From assembly GCA_003524305.1 (NCBI GenBank), contig DQHW01000003.1, positions 1 through 6,989 of the forward strand: a stretch of DNA of 6,989 nt, written 5' to 3'. This document shows positions 1 through 6,461 of this stretch, one piece after another (within the stretch, counting starts at the first letter, position 1; each line of letters begins with the position of its first letter). The translations under genes were made by a program, and so were the position numbers. The notes below the pieces were generated by a model. It saw nothing but the letters and a program-made list of their open reading frames with translations, was not told the origin of the DNA and did not search any database. The stretch comes from Anaerolineaceae bacterium (GTDB lineage Bacteria; Chloroflexota; Anaerolineae; Anaerolineales; Anaerolineaceae).

Positions 1-2
1 GC

Positions 3-905
3 ATGGCCTATCTTCAAACTGTCAGGCACCGAATCATGAGGCAGCGTCCAGAGCAATTGTTTCCAGGCGTAAAAACCATAATATCACTGGCATGGCCCTA
101 TCAACTCAGTAAGCTAATCGACCAAAATTCTGCTGCCAAAGCATTAATTGCCGGATACACTACTGGCGTAGATTATCATCTTGTACTTCCTGCGAAATTG
201 GAGCAATTAAAAAACTTTATTAAAATACTACTGGATCAAAAAATCAATGGTCAAGCATTTACTGACAGCGCCCCCATTCTTGAAAGAGAAATCGCTTCAC
301 GAGCAGGATTAGGTTGGATCGGGAAAAACTCATGCCTGATCTCCCCTGATATTGGCTCAGCTTTTTTATTGGCTGAACTCTTTATTGACTATGCTCTCCA
401 ACCTGATCAACCATTTTCACACGACCGCTGCGGCTCATGCCATCGTTGCATAGACGCCTGCCCAACAGGTTGTATCCAAAATGACAGAACGATTGATTCT
501 TCCCGCTGCATCAGTTACCTAACCATTGAAAATAAAGGCCTGATTCCTGAAGATCTTGCGCCATTACTTGGAAAATGGTTATTTGGCTGTGATATCTGCC
601 AAACTGTCTGCCCCTGGAATAAAACAAAGAATGAAGCTCCAAATCAATCAGGTGCTCCATCCATGTCAGAAGAAGAAGTTAAAAACATCCTTATTCTTTC
701 TGAAGAAGAATTCACAAATCGCTTTAAGCATTCTGCTCTCTTCAGAGCAAAACGCAAAGGATTTCAACGCAATGCCCTGGTCTGGCTTGGTAACAATGGA
801 AAAAGTGAGATATCGGCATTTATTGAGAACTTTGTTCATCAAACCACTGACCCCGATTTGATCAGTTCTGCAATTTGGGCAATCAAGAAATTAAATCCCA
901 AATAG
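3..905 (+). CDS. queG: Epoxyqueuosine reductase QueG, 5' end cut off by window edge
   Basis: QueG reduces epoxyqueuosine to queuosine at the wobble base of tRNAs with GUN anticodons; it is a cytosolic cobalamin- and iron-sulfur-dependent enzyme. The 300 visible residues show the family's GxDYH segment (about 51-59), the TDSAP segment with Asp88 (the position of the proposed catalytic acid), an AGLGWIGKN block (101-109), and two ferredoxin-like motifs: CGSCHRCIDACPTGC (Cys143, 146, 149, 153) and CDICQTVCPWN (Cys196, 199, 203), which ligate two [4Fe-4S] clusters. The C-terminal end (about 247-300) looks like the short helical HEAT-type repeat found in many QueG proteins. The ATG at position 3 is probably not the start: it aligns with an internal conserved Met preceding the RxxxRPxxLxPG segment, so roughly 50 N-terminal residues lie left of the window. 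No frameshift is seen. The gene ends just before a terminator hairpin. Confidence 0.95.
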   Translation: MAYLQTVRHRIMRQRPEQLFPGVKTIISLAWPYQLSKLIDQNSAAKALIAGYTTGVDYHLVLPAKLEQLKNFIKILLDQKINGQAFTDSAPILEREIASRAGLGWIGKNSCLISPDIGSAFLLAELFIDYALQPDQPFSHDRCGSCHRCIDACPTGCIQNDRTIDSSRCISYLTIENKGLIPEDLAPLLGKWLFGCDICQTVCPWNKTKNEAPNQSGAPSMSEEEVKNILILSEEEFTNRFKHSALFRAKRKGFQRNALVWLGNNGKSEISAFIENFVHQTTDPDLISSAIWAIKKLNPK

Positions 906-910
906 AAAAA

Positions 911-940
911 AAGAGACCCGAATCTGAAATCGGGTCTCTT
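911..940. terminator. Bidirectional intrinsic terminator between convergent queG and LysM genes
   Basis: A perfect 11-bp stem (911-921 with 930-940, sequence AAGAGACCCGA and its complement) encloses an 8-base loop. It begins 6 bases after the queG stop and lies about 20 bases past the stop of the minus-strand LysM gene. On the minus strand the hairpin is followed by an uninterrupted run of T (complement of the A run before 911), giving a strong rho-independent terminator. On the + strand the trailing sequence is only moderately T-rich (CTTCTTGCT), so termination of queG is probably weaker. Confidence 0.88.
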
Positions 941-960
941 CTTGCTATATATATACTTTA

Positions 961-1704
961 TTAAGGAGTAGCAGTGACACTCGGAGTGGGCAAGCCTGGT
1001 GTTTGATTTGCTAGGGTGCTCGTTGCTCTCACAGTAGCAGTCGGGGTGACGAGGTTTGCCCTAACGATTATGGTTTCACCAACATTGATAGAGTTCTCAT
1101 CTTCAATCGTAGGATTGTAGTTCAGAATATCTTCAACAGTACTGTTGAAATAAGAAGCAATTGACGCCAGTGTATCACCAGATTGAATAATATAATTGTA
1201 TTTTGTTGCTCTGGCAACATCACTTGGTACACGGGTAGGTGTGGGCATTTTTTGACCAGGTGCAGGAATCCAGATTGCATCACCTTCAGTTATAGGACAG
1301 GTGTTTTCTGGATCTGTAAAAAGATTAATTTGTTGCAGATACAAGAGATCTGCATTATGGGTATAGGCAATTGTCCAACAATCGTCGCCAAATTTCACAA
1401 TGTATTGGTAAGGTGCTGACGGAGTAGCTGAAGACTCAGGCGTCGGTGTGAGGGTTTCAGTGGGAGTCATGGAAGGTGTTGGTGAAGGCTGTGTCGCCGT
1501 CGGGGTTGAGGTAAGTGTGGCTGTGGGTGTCTTGGTTGAAAATAATCCAGCAAAGGGTTTCTTGTCACCTCCAATTACTGTGACAATGATGAAGATACCT
1601 AGTATGACTAGAACCCCAGCCAATCCGCCTAGAAAGTAAGGCATCATTTTTTGTCGTTTTTCAAATTTCTTAATCACGTTTTGTGGAGAGTCTTTTCCGC
1701 TCAT
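961..1704 (-). CDS. Membrane-anchored protein with two LysM domains and Thr/Pro-rich linkers
   Basis: The product is 247 residues. A basic, cytoplasmic N-terminus (1-21) is followed by one strongly hydrophobic segment (about 22-45) with no signal-peptidase or lipobox motif, suggesting a signal anchor with the rest outside. Residues 57-97 are a low-complexity Thr/Pro/Ser linker. LysM domain 1 covers about 99-148 (YIVKFGDDCWTIA ... GDAIWIP) and LysM domain 2 about 169-216 (YNYIIQSGDTLASIA ... INVGETIIV). A second Thr/Pro-rich tail covers 219-247. LysM domains bind N-acetylglucosamine-containing glycans such as peptidoglycan, so a cell-wall or surface attachment role is inferred; no catalytic domain is present. 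Domain 1 contains Cys109 and Cys136, which could form a disulfide outside the cell. The ATG at 1704-1702 is supported by an AGGA six bases upstream. The gene is transcribed alone, from a promoter shared back-to-back with the STAS gene region, towards the 911-940 terminator. Specific function unknown. Confidence 0.85.
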   Translation of the reverse strand: MSGKDSPQNVIKKFEKRQKMMPYFLGGLAGVLVILGIFIIVTVIGGDKKPFAGLFSTKTPTATLTSTPTATQPSPTPSMTPTETLTPTPESSATPSAPYQYIVKFGDDCWTIAYTHNADLLYLQQINLFTDPENTCPITEGDAIWIPAPGQKMPTPTRVPSDVARATKYNYIIQSGDTLASIASYFNSTVEDILNYNPTIEDENSINVGETIIVRANLVTPTATVRATSTLANQTPGLPTPSVTATP

Positions 1705-1710
1705 ATAAAA

Positions 1711-1714
1711 TCCT
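1711..1714 (-). promoter_or_regulatory. Ribosome binding site of the LysM gene
   Basis: On the minus strand an AGGA sits 6 bases before the ATG at 1704-1702. It is a short Shine-Dalgarno match that supports this start for the LysM protein. Confidence 0.55.
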
Positions 1715-1736
1715 ATTGTCTTGTCCTTATAGAGTC

Positions 1737-1745
1737 ACTATAACA
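1737..1745 (-). promoter_or_regulatory. Predicted extended -10 promoter of the LysM gene
   Basis: Reading the minus strand, TGTTATAGT matches an extended -10 element (TGn followed by TATAGT, one mismatch to TATAAT). No good -35 hexamer is found 16-18 bases upstream, where an A-tract dominates; this is usual for extended -10 promoters. The predicted start of transcription would be near 1730, giving a leader of about 25 bases containing the AGGA ribosome binding site. Prediction from sequence match only. Confidence 0.45.
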
Positions 1746-1835
1746 AGTTTTTTTTGAATTAAGTGATGAAACCTGAATAGTCGATTATCTACCCACTTCA
1801 CTTAAAAACATCATACCACAAAAAAACAACGTGTT

Positions 1836-1863
1836 TTTCCAATATTTGTACGCATGTTATAAT
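1836..1863 (+). promoter_or_regulatory. Predicted extended -10 promoter of the STAS / phosphatase operon
   Basis: A consensus extended -10 element, TGTTATAAT, lies at 1855-1863. A partial -35 (TTTCCA, 1836-1841, four of six matches to TTGACA) lies 16 bases upstream of TATAAT. Transcription would start near 1870, leaving a leader of about 36 bases before the ATG at 1907 and reading through both the STAS gene and the large regulator. A short AT-rich hairpin (1822-1838) touches the -35 region. Confidence 0.55.
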
Positions 1864-1893
1864 AATCCTAATTATTTATTCACCAATAATTTT

Positions 1894-1898
1894 GGAGG
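1894..1898 (+). promoter_or_regulatory. Ribosome binding site that fixes the STAS gene start
   Basis: GGAGG lies 8 bases before the ATG at 1907. A TTG in the same frame at 1892 would overlap this Shine-Dalgarno sequence and has none of its own, so the ATG at 1907 is the start. Confidence 0.8.
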
Positions 1899-1906
1899 CT
1901 GGACTC

Positions 1907-2242
1907 ATGGAAATCATCTCAAGTCAATTCAAACACTGTGACGTGGTTAAAGTCGTCGGCAGATTGGATAGCTCCACTGCTCCCGAACTGATTGACCAAT
2001 TGAACAAAATCACTGACGAGAATCGTTTCAAAATTGTGATGGATTTCAGTGAACTAACCTTCATTTCAAGTGCAGGTCTGCGGGTTTTAATTTCAACGCT
2101 AAAGAATTGCAAGCGGTATAATCGCGGAGAATTAGTTCTCGCTTCCATGGCTCCCAATATCCTTTCAGTATTTGATTTGGCTGGTTTCACTGCCATATTC
2201 AAAATATTTCCAGATGTTCTCGCCGCCGTGGGGGCATTCTAG
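1907..2242 (+). CDS. STAS-domain anti-sigma factor antagonist (SpoIIAA/RsbV-like)
   Basis: The product is 111 residues, a single cytosolic STAS domain of the usual length for SpoIIAA/RsbV-type antagonists. In this family the unphosphorylated protein binds a GHKL-fold kinase/anti-sigma factor and frees that kinase's partner; phosphorylation on one serine turns it off. The diagnostic segment VMDFSELTFISSAGLRVL (44-61) is present. By alignment with the family pattern D-S-[ST]-G-L, Ser55 is the expected phosphorylation site, with Ser54 replacing the common Asp before it and Ala56 replacing the second Ser. An early VVKVVGRLDSSTAPEL stretch (13-28) matches the first strands and helix of the fold. 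The start is ATG 1907, chosen for its GGAGG. The next gene starts 12 bases after the stop and encodes both a matching kinase-type domain and a matching phosphatase domain, so this protein is very likely their shared substrate. The final partner (sigma factor or other target) is not in the window. Confidence 0.93.
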   Translation: MEIISSQFKHCDVVKVVGRLDSSTAPELIDQLNKITDENRFKIVMDFSELTFISSAGLRVLISTLKNCKRYNRGELVLASMAPNILSVFDLAGFTAIFKIFPDVLAAVGAF

Positions 2243-2254
2243 TTTCATTTTTAA

Positions 2255-5200
2255 ATGCCGACAAAAACTTTTCCTGGAGTCTACGCTAGCCTTTCTGAAA
2301 TCGCTGATTTCGTCAAAGATTCGGCTGAAGAAACAGGGTTCAATCCTGCAGATTTATTTTCTTTAGAAACAGCCGTTGATGAGGCTGTTTCTAATATTAT
2401 CGAACATGCTTACGAGGGGGAAGGTAAAGGCGACATCGTTTGCACGGTTGAACCTCAAATTGATTCTGTAAAAATAATCCTTGAGGATCACGGACAATCA
2501 TTTGATCCCTCGTGTGTCCCCATCCCGGATGTCGCTGCTGATCTCGACGAGCGCATGGAACATGGATTGGGCGTTTATATGATGTGCCAACTCCTTGATG
2601 ATATTCATTTTGAATTTCTTGACGGCACCAATCGCCTAACCCTACTTAAAAATAAAACGGCTGAACATGTATCCTTAACAACTCTTGAACCTCTGCAGCA
2701 ATGGAAACATTTTTTGCGCCTTGGAGAAGAACTACTCAAACAGCCAAACGCGCTCATCTTATGCAAGAAATTTAGTCAGACCGTTGAACAAGAGCTGGCA
2801 TGTACAGCAAATATATTTCTTGCAAAACCGTATTATCCATTACCCGGTGAACCTGAAGTAGAAACGCTGCCAAATCAAGATGCCCCACTAATCGTGAGTC
2901 AGGCAAGTACGCAAAATAAAACCTTGGCTGCTTCATCGGATTGTGAGTTGGCACTGCCAATAATTACACAAAACAGCACCCTTGGAGTTTTGTATGCTAA
3001 AAGGGATGCGGATCATCCTTTTAGCGATCAAGAAAAACAACTTCTTGAAGCACTGGTTGCCACTGTTTCGGTATCGATGCAGGTTAATAGACAAGTTGTG
3101 CTGAAGAATTGGCGCTACGATCAGATTTCTCTGGTGAGATCAGTCAGCTCACAAATCGCCAATGTACTGGACCTGGATGAATTATGCAAACGCGTTACAA
3201 ATTTAATTCAGTGTTCGTTCAATTACTATCATGTCTCGCTTTATACAATTGAAGAGGGTTCAAAAACCTTAAGATTCCGTGCGAGTTCACTCAATTGTTC
3301 ACCGAGTGCAGAACCCTCGTTATTCAATCTAAATATTGGTGAAGGGTTAATTGGAACCGTTGCGTTAACCGGAAAAGAAATTGTCGCAAATGATGTAACC
3401 AGGGAACCGCGATTTAAAGAATTGGCAGATCTTCCTGATACTAAATCCGAAGCCGTCTTGCCCTTGTTGGTTGACAATCGCATTCTTGGAGTTTTGGATG
3501 TTCAAAGTAATGTAATCGGTGCTTTCCACGAAACTGACTTGCTCGTTGTTCGCACTCTTTCTGATAACATTGCACTGGCAACCGAAGGCGCCCGCATCTA
3601 TGAAAAATTGGAAGAACGCGCCAAACAAATGTCTGCCGTCGCAGAAATTAATTATGCCTTGTCGTCCATACTTGATCTTGAAAAATTGCTCAAAGAAATC
3701 GTCAACGTTATTCACGAACGTTTTTCAATCCCGTTAGTCCACATTTACACAGTCCATCCAGGTCGGCGAAAAGTAATTTTCCAAGCTGGCAGCGGCAAGC
3801 GGGCTAAAAAATTGAAAATGAATTCCTTTGCTTTCGACCTTGATTCTCCAATCGGTATGATTCCAAATGTTGGCCGCCAAGGTTTATCCATGCTCGCCAA
3901 TGATGTTACAAAAGAACCACTCTTTCGCCCGACTCATAATGCATCCGATGAAACCAAAGCCGAAATGACGATTCCTCTCAAATTTGGAGATGATGTTTTA
4001 GGTGTTTTGGATCTTCAATCCAATGAAATTAATGTTTTCGATGATGGTCAACTTGATTTATTCGAAGGTCTCGCATCAGGCATTGCTTTGTCAATTCGCA
4101 ACGCTACCCTTTTCCGTACCGAAATTTGGCGCCGCAATGTAGCTGAAACTTTTAAAGATGTTGCTGGCATGCTTTCTGCAAACCTCGCATTGGATGAGCT
4201 TTTGGAACGCATTCTCACCCAACTAGAAAGCACAATGCCTTGCGATGCATCTGCCATTTGGCTATTGGACGAACATGAAAATGAAAATGACCAGCGCAAG
4301 AACATACGTCTGGCCGCAGTTCGCGGCACTCATCGAAATAAAGTAATCGCAGTCCGCGAAGAATTCACAACGGTTAGTCAATTTCTTGACCTCCCAATTG
4401 ATCAAAAAATCCCCATTATTCGTAAACCATCTGATCCTTACGGTCCACTTGGGGCTGCTGGCGGCTTTCCATCGGATTATTCTTCGATTGCCGTTCCTTT
4501 GCTTTCTGGCGACGAGGTAATTGGTGTTCTGACTTTGGCCCATCATGCCGCTGGACGATATGGATCCGAAGCCAGTTTAATCTCCTCCACCTTTGCAAGT
4601 TATGCTGCTGTGGCTATTGAAAATGCCAGTCTTTATGCAAACGCCCAGGCTGACGCATGGTCATCGACAGTTTTGCTGCAAGTGGCAGAGGCCATGCAAT
4701 CCATCAACAATGTTGAAGAACTTCTTTCCACAATGGTTCGTTTAACCCCACTTTTGGTAGGCATTAACCAATGTGCTATTTTTCTCAGAGATTTAAGTGA
4801 GAGTTCATACCATCTTGAATCTTGGTATGGTTTCACGCCCGTAGAAGTAGAAAAAACTCTTCGAGATGATCAATCTTTGTCATTATTAAAAATGCGATTA
4901 ACTCGCGAACCAGTTTTTATCAAAGAACCCGTTTCTGAATTGGGCATGACCACTTTGTCTTACGATACAGAAAAAGGAACGCTGGTGCTCATTCCACTGC
5001 TCTCTCATGGAGAAATCCTTGGCGGATTCCTGGTGTCGCATAATAGCGCTGGTGAATTCGGTGTTCGCAATGTTTTCAATGACCAAACCCTGGCAATCTT
5101 GCAGGGTATTGCCCGTCAAACTTCGATTGCGTTAGAAAATATACGTTTGGTTGAAAGCAGGCAAGAAGAAGCTTATATTACCGCTGTATTATTACAAGTT

Positions 5201-6454
5201 GCTCAGGCAGTTGTCAGCCAGAATAAACTTGAAGATATATTAGACACGATTGTTCACTTGATGCCAATATTGGTAGGTGTGAATACTTGTGTAATCTATC
5301 TGTTTGACGAGAAGACGAATAATTATATGGCGGTAAATGCCATCGCCCCGACGCGTGATGAAACTGATGAACTTTTGAGTCAGTCTTTTCAACCTGGCGA
5401 TATAACCTTACTGGATGATTTGATGAATGCCAGCGGAATGCTTTCTTGCCCACTTGAGAACCCTGATATTTCTCCATCCGAATGGCAATCGCTGCACTGG
5501 CTACAAAACGATGAGTCAGATTTTTCCTCAAATCGAAATTGGCTCTTGGGCGTTCCTTTATCAATCAAAGGAGTCGTTTTTGGGGGACTGATTGCGAAAG
5601 AAACGAATATTCTACCTGTATTTCATCCCAAACGCCTTGAATTGATCCGTGGTGTTGCACAACAAACTACCCTTGCCATTCAAAACGAACGTCTTAAACA
5701 AGAGATGGTTGGTCGTGAACGAATGGAGCGCGAATTCCAGTTGGCCAGGCAAATACAGCAAGCCTTCTTACCTGAAACTTTGCCAGAACACAAAGATTGG
5801 CAGATCGGCCGGCTATGGCAAACAGCCCGTGAAGTGGGCGGTGATTTCTACGATATTTTTGAGACAAAAGACAAGCGAATCGCTTTGGTCATTGCAGATG
5901 TTGCTGATAAAGGCATGCCCGCAGCTTTATATATGACTGTTACGCGCACGTTAATCCGCGCTACTCTGCAAAGTACGGCTTCACCTGGCAAGGTCTTGGC
6001 CAGGGTCAATGATCTGTTGGAATCAGAATCACGAAACGGAATGTTTGTTACCGCTTTTCTGGCTTTGCTTGATCCAAAATCTGGCATCCTGGAATATGCA
6101 AATGCCGGGCACAATCTTCCTTTATTGATCCAGAACACTCCCTCTAAAATCATCCGTCTCGAAAAAGATGGAATTGCATTGGGTGTGATGCCACAGGCTG
6201 AATATAAAGATAAAAAGATAACCATTAAACCGGGCGAGACACTTTTGTTTTACACCGATGGAGTGACAGAAGCTTACTCTTCGGAAGGAGAATTGTTTTC
6301 AGAACCGCGCCTGGTTGAGACGCTGTTGGATTCAACTGCATCCACGGCAGAACAATTATTATCTTCGATTGATGGGTTGATTCAAGAATTTCGAAATGGA
6401 GAACCACCCTCTGATGATCTGACCATGATCGCCATCCGGCGGAAAGCTCTTTAA
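2255..6454 (+). CDS. Giant partner-switching regulator: RsbW-like ATPase/kinase, multi-GAF array, SpoIIE/PP2C phosphatase
   Basis: The product is 1399 residues, soluble, with no membrane segment. Domains in order: (a) 1-135, HATPase_c of the RsbW/SpoIIAB kind, with N box EAVSNIIEHAY (Glu43, Asn47), G1 box DHGQSFDP (Asp78) and G2 box HGLGVYMM (Gly104, Gly106). (b) About 150-282, a degenerate GAF-like region ending in LGVLYAKR and a connecting helix. (c) GAF 1 about 290-455, GAF 2 about 460-625, GAF 3 about 629-800, GAF 4 about 803-970, GAF 5 about 974-1145. (d) A helical linker, 1145-1172, running into the AxxIQxxxLP entry motif. (e) 1165-1399, PP2C/SpoIIE phosphatase with EVGGDFYD (Asp1197), IADVADKG (Asp1215, Gly1220), NAGHN (1283-1287), YTDGVTE (Asp1335, Gly1336) and PSDDLT (Asp1387/1388), so the metal-binding acids appear intact. 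Known relatives phosphorylate or dephosphorylate a STAS serine; the STAS gene lies 12 bases upstream in the same predicted operon. GAF domains usually sense small molecules or redox/light signals; the ligands here cannot be told. The ATG at 2255 follows an in-frame stop at 2252 and has no clear Shine-Dalgarno, suggesting coupling to the upstream gene. Kinase activity rather than simple binding is inferred. Confidence 0.93.
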   Translation: MPTKTFPGVYASLSEIADFVKDSAEETGFNPADLFSLETAVDEAVSNIIEHAYEGEGKGDIVCTVEPQIDSVKIILEDHGQSFDPSCVPIPDVAADLDERMEHGLGVYMMCQLLDDIHFEFLDGTNRLTLLKNKTAEHVSLTTLEPLQQWKHFLRLGEELLKQPNALILCKKFSQTVEQELACTANIFLAKPYYPLPGEPEVETLPNQDAPLIVSQASTQNKTLAASSDCELALPIITQNSTLGVLYAKRDADHPFSDQEKQLLEALVATVSVSMQVNRQVVLKNWRYDQISLVRSVSSQIANVLDLDELCKRVTNLIQCSFNYYHVSLYTIEEGSKTLRFRASSLNCSPSAEPSLFNLNIGEGLIGTVALTGKEIVANDVTREPRFKELADLPDTKSEAVLPLLVDNRILGVLDVQSNVIGAFHETDLLVVRTLSDNIALATEGARIYEKLEERAKQMSAVAEINYALSSILDLEKLLKEIVNVIHERFSIPLVHIYTVHPGRRKVIFQAGSGKRAKKLKMNSFAFDLDSPIGMIPNVGRQGLSMLANDVTKEPLFRPTHNASDETKAEMTIPLKFGDDVLGVLDLQSNEINVFDDGQLDLFEGLASGIALSIRNATLFRTEIWRRNVAETFKDVAGMLSANLALDELLERILTQLESTMPCDASAIWLLDEHENENDQRKNIRLAAVRGTHRNKVIAVREEFTTVSQFLDLPIDQKIPIIRKPSDPYGPLGAAGGFPSDYSSIAVPLLSGDEVIGVLTLAHHAAGRYGSEASLISSTFASYAAVAIENASLYANAQADAWSSTVLLQVAEAMQSINNVEELLSTMVRLTPLLVGINQCAIFLRDLSESSYHLESWYGFTPVEVEKTLRDDQSLSLLKMRLTREPVFIKEPVSELGMTTLSYDTEKGTLVLIPLLSHGEILGGFLVSHNSAGEFGVRNVFNDQTLAILQGIARQTSIALENIRLVESRQEEAYITAVLLQVAQAVVSQNKLEDILDTIVHLMPILVGVNTCVIYLFDEKTNNYMAVNAIAPTRDETDELLSQSFQPGDITLLDDLMNASGMLSCPLENPDISPSEWQSLHWLQNDESDFSSNRNWLLGVPLSIKGVVFGGLIAKETNILPVFHPKRLELIRGVAQQTTLAIQNERLKQEMVGRERMEREFQLARQIQQAFLPETLPEHKDWQIGRLWQTAREVGGDFYDIFETKDKRIALVIADVADKGMPAALYMTVTRTLIRATLQSTASPGKVLARVNDLLESESRNGMFVTAFLALLDPKSGILEYANAGHNLPLLIQNTPSKIIRLEKDGIALGVMPQAEYKDKKITIKPGETLLFYTDGVTEAYSSEGELFSEPRLVETLLDSTASTAEQLLSSIDGLIQEFRNGEPPSDDLTMIAIRRKAL

Positions 6455-6461
6455 AGAGGAG

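Noticed and set aside
1438..1535. Repetitive GT-rich stretch as a possible DNA repeat array
   Set aside because: It has no regular unit and is explained by the Thr/Pro/Ser-rich linker encoded on the minus strand.
1448..1639. Open frame on the + strand with a Val/Gly-rich product (63 residues)
   Set aside because: It is the complement of the Thr/Pro-rich linker and membrane segment of the LysM gene; its biased composition follows from the repeated Thr/Pro codons.
1892..1906. Upstream TTG start of the STAS gene, adding five residues
   Set aside because: The TTG overlaps the GGAGG that serves the ATG at 1907 and has no Shine-Dalgarno of its own; the STAS fold does not need the extra residues.
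2172..2366. Short + strand frame bridging the STAS gene and the large regulator
   Set aside because: It overlaps both real genes in another frame and shows no domain; the STAS and HATPase frames fully explain the sequence.
3365..3715. Open frame of 116 residues on the minus strand inside the large regulator
   Set aside because: No ribosome binding site, no recognisable domain, and fully inside the GAF-coding frame, which is continuous and well supported. Other antisense frames at 5214-5564 and 5848-6225 were rejected for the same reason.
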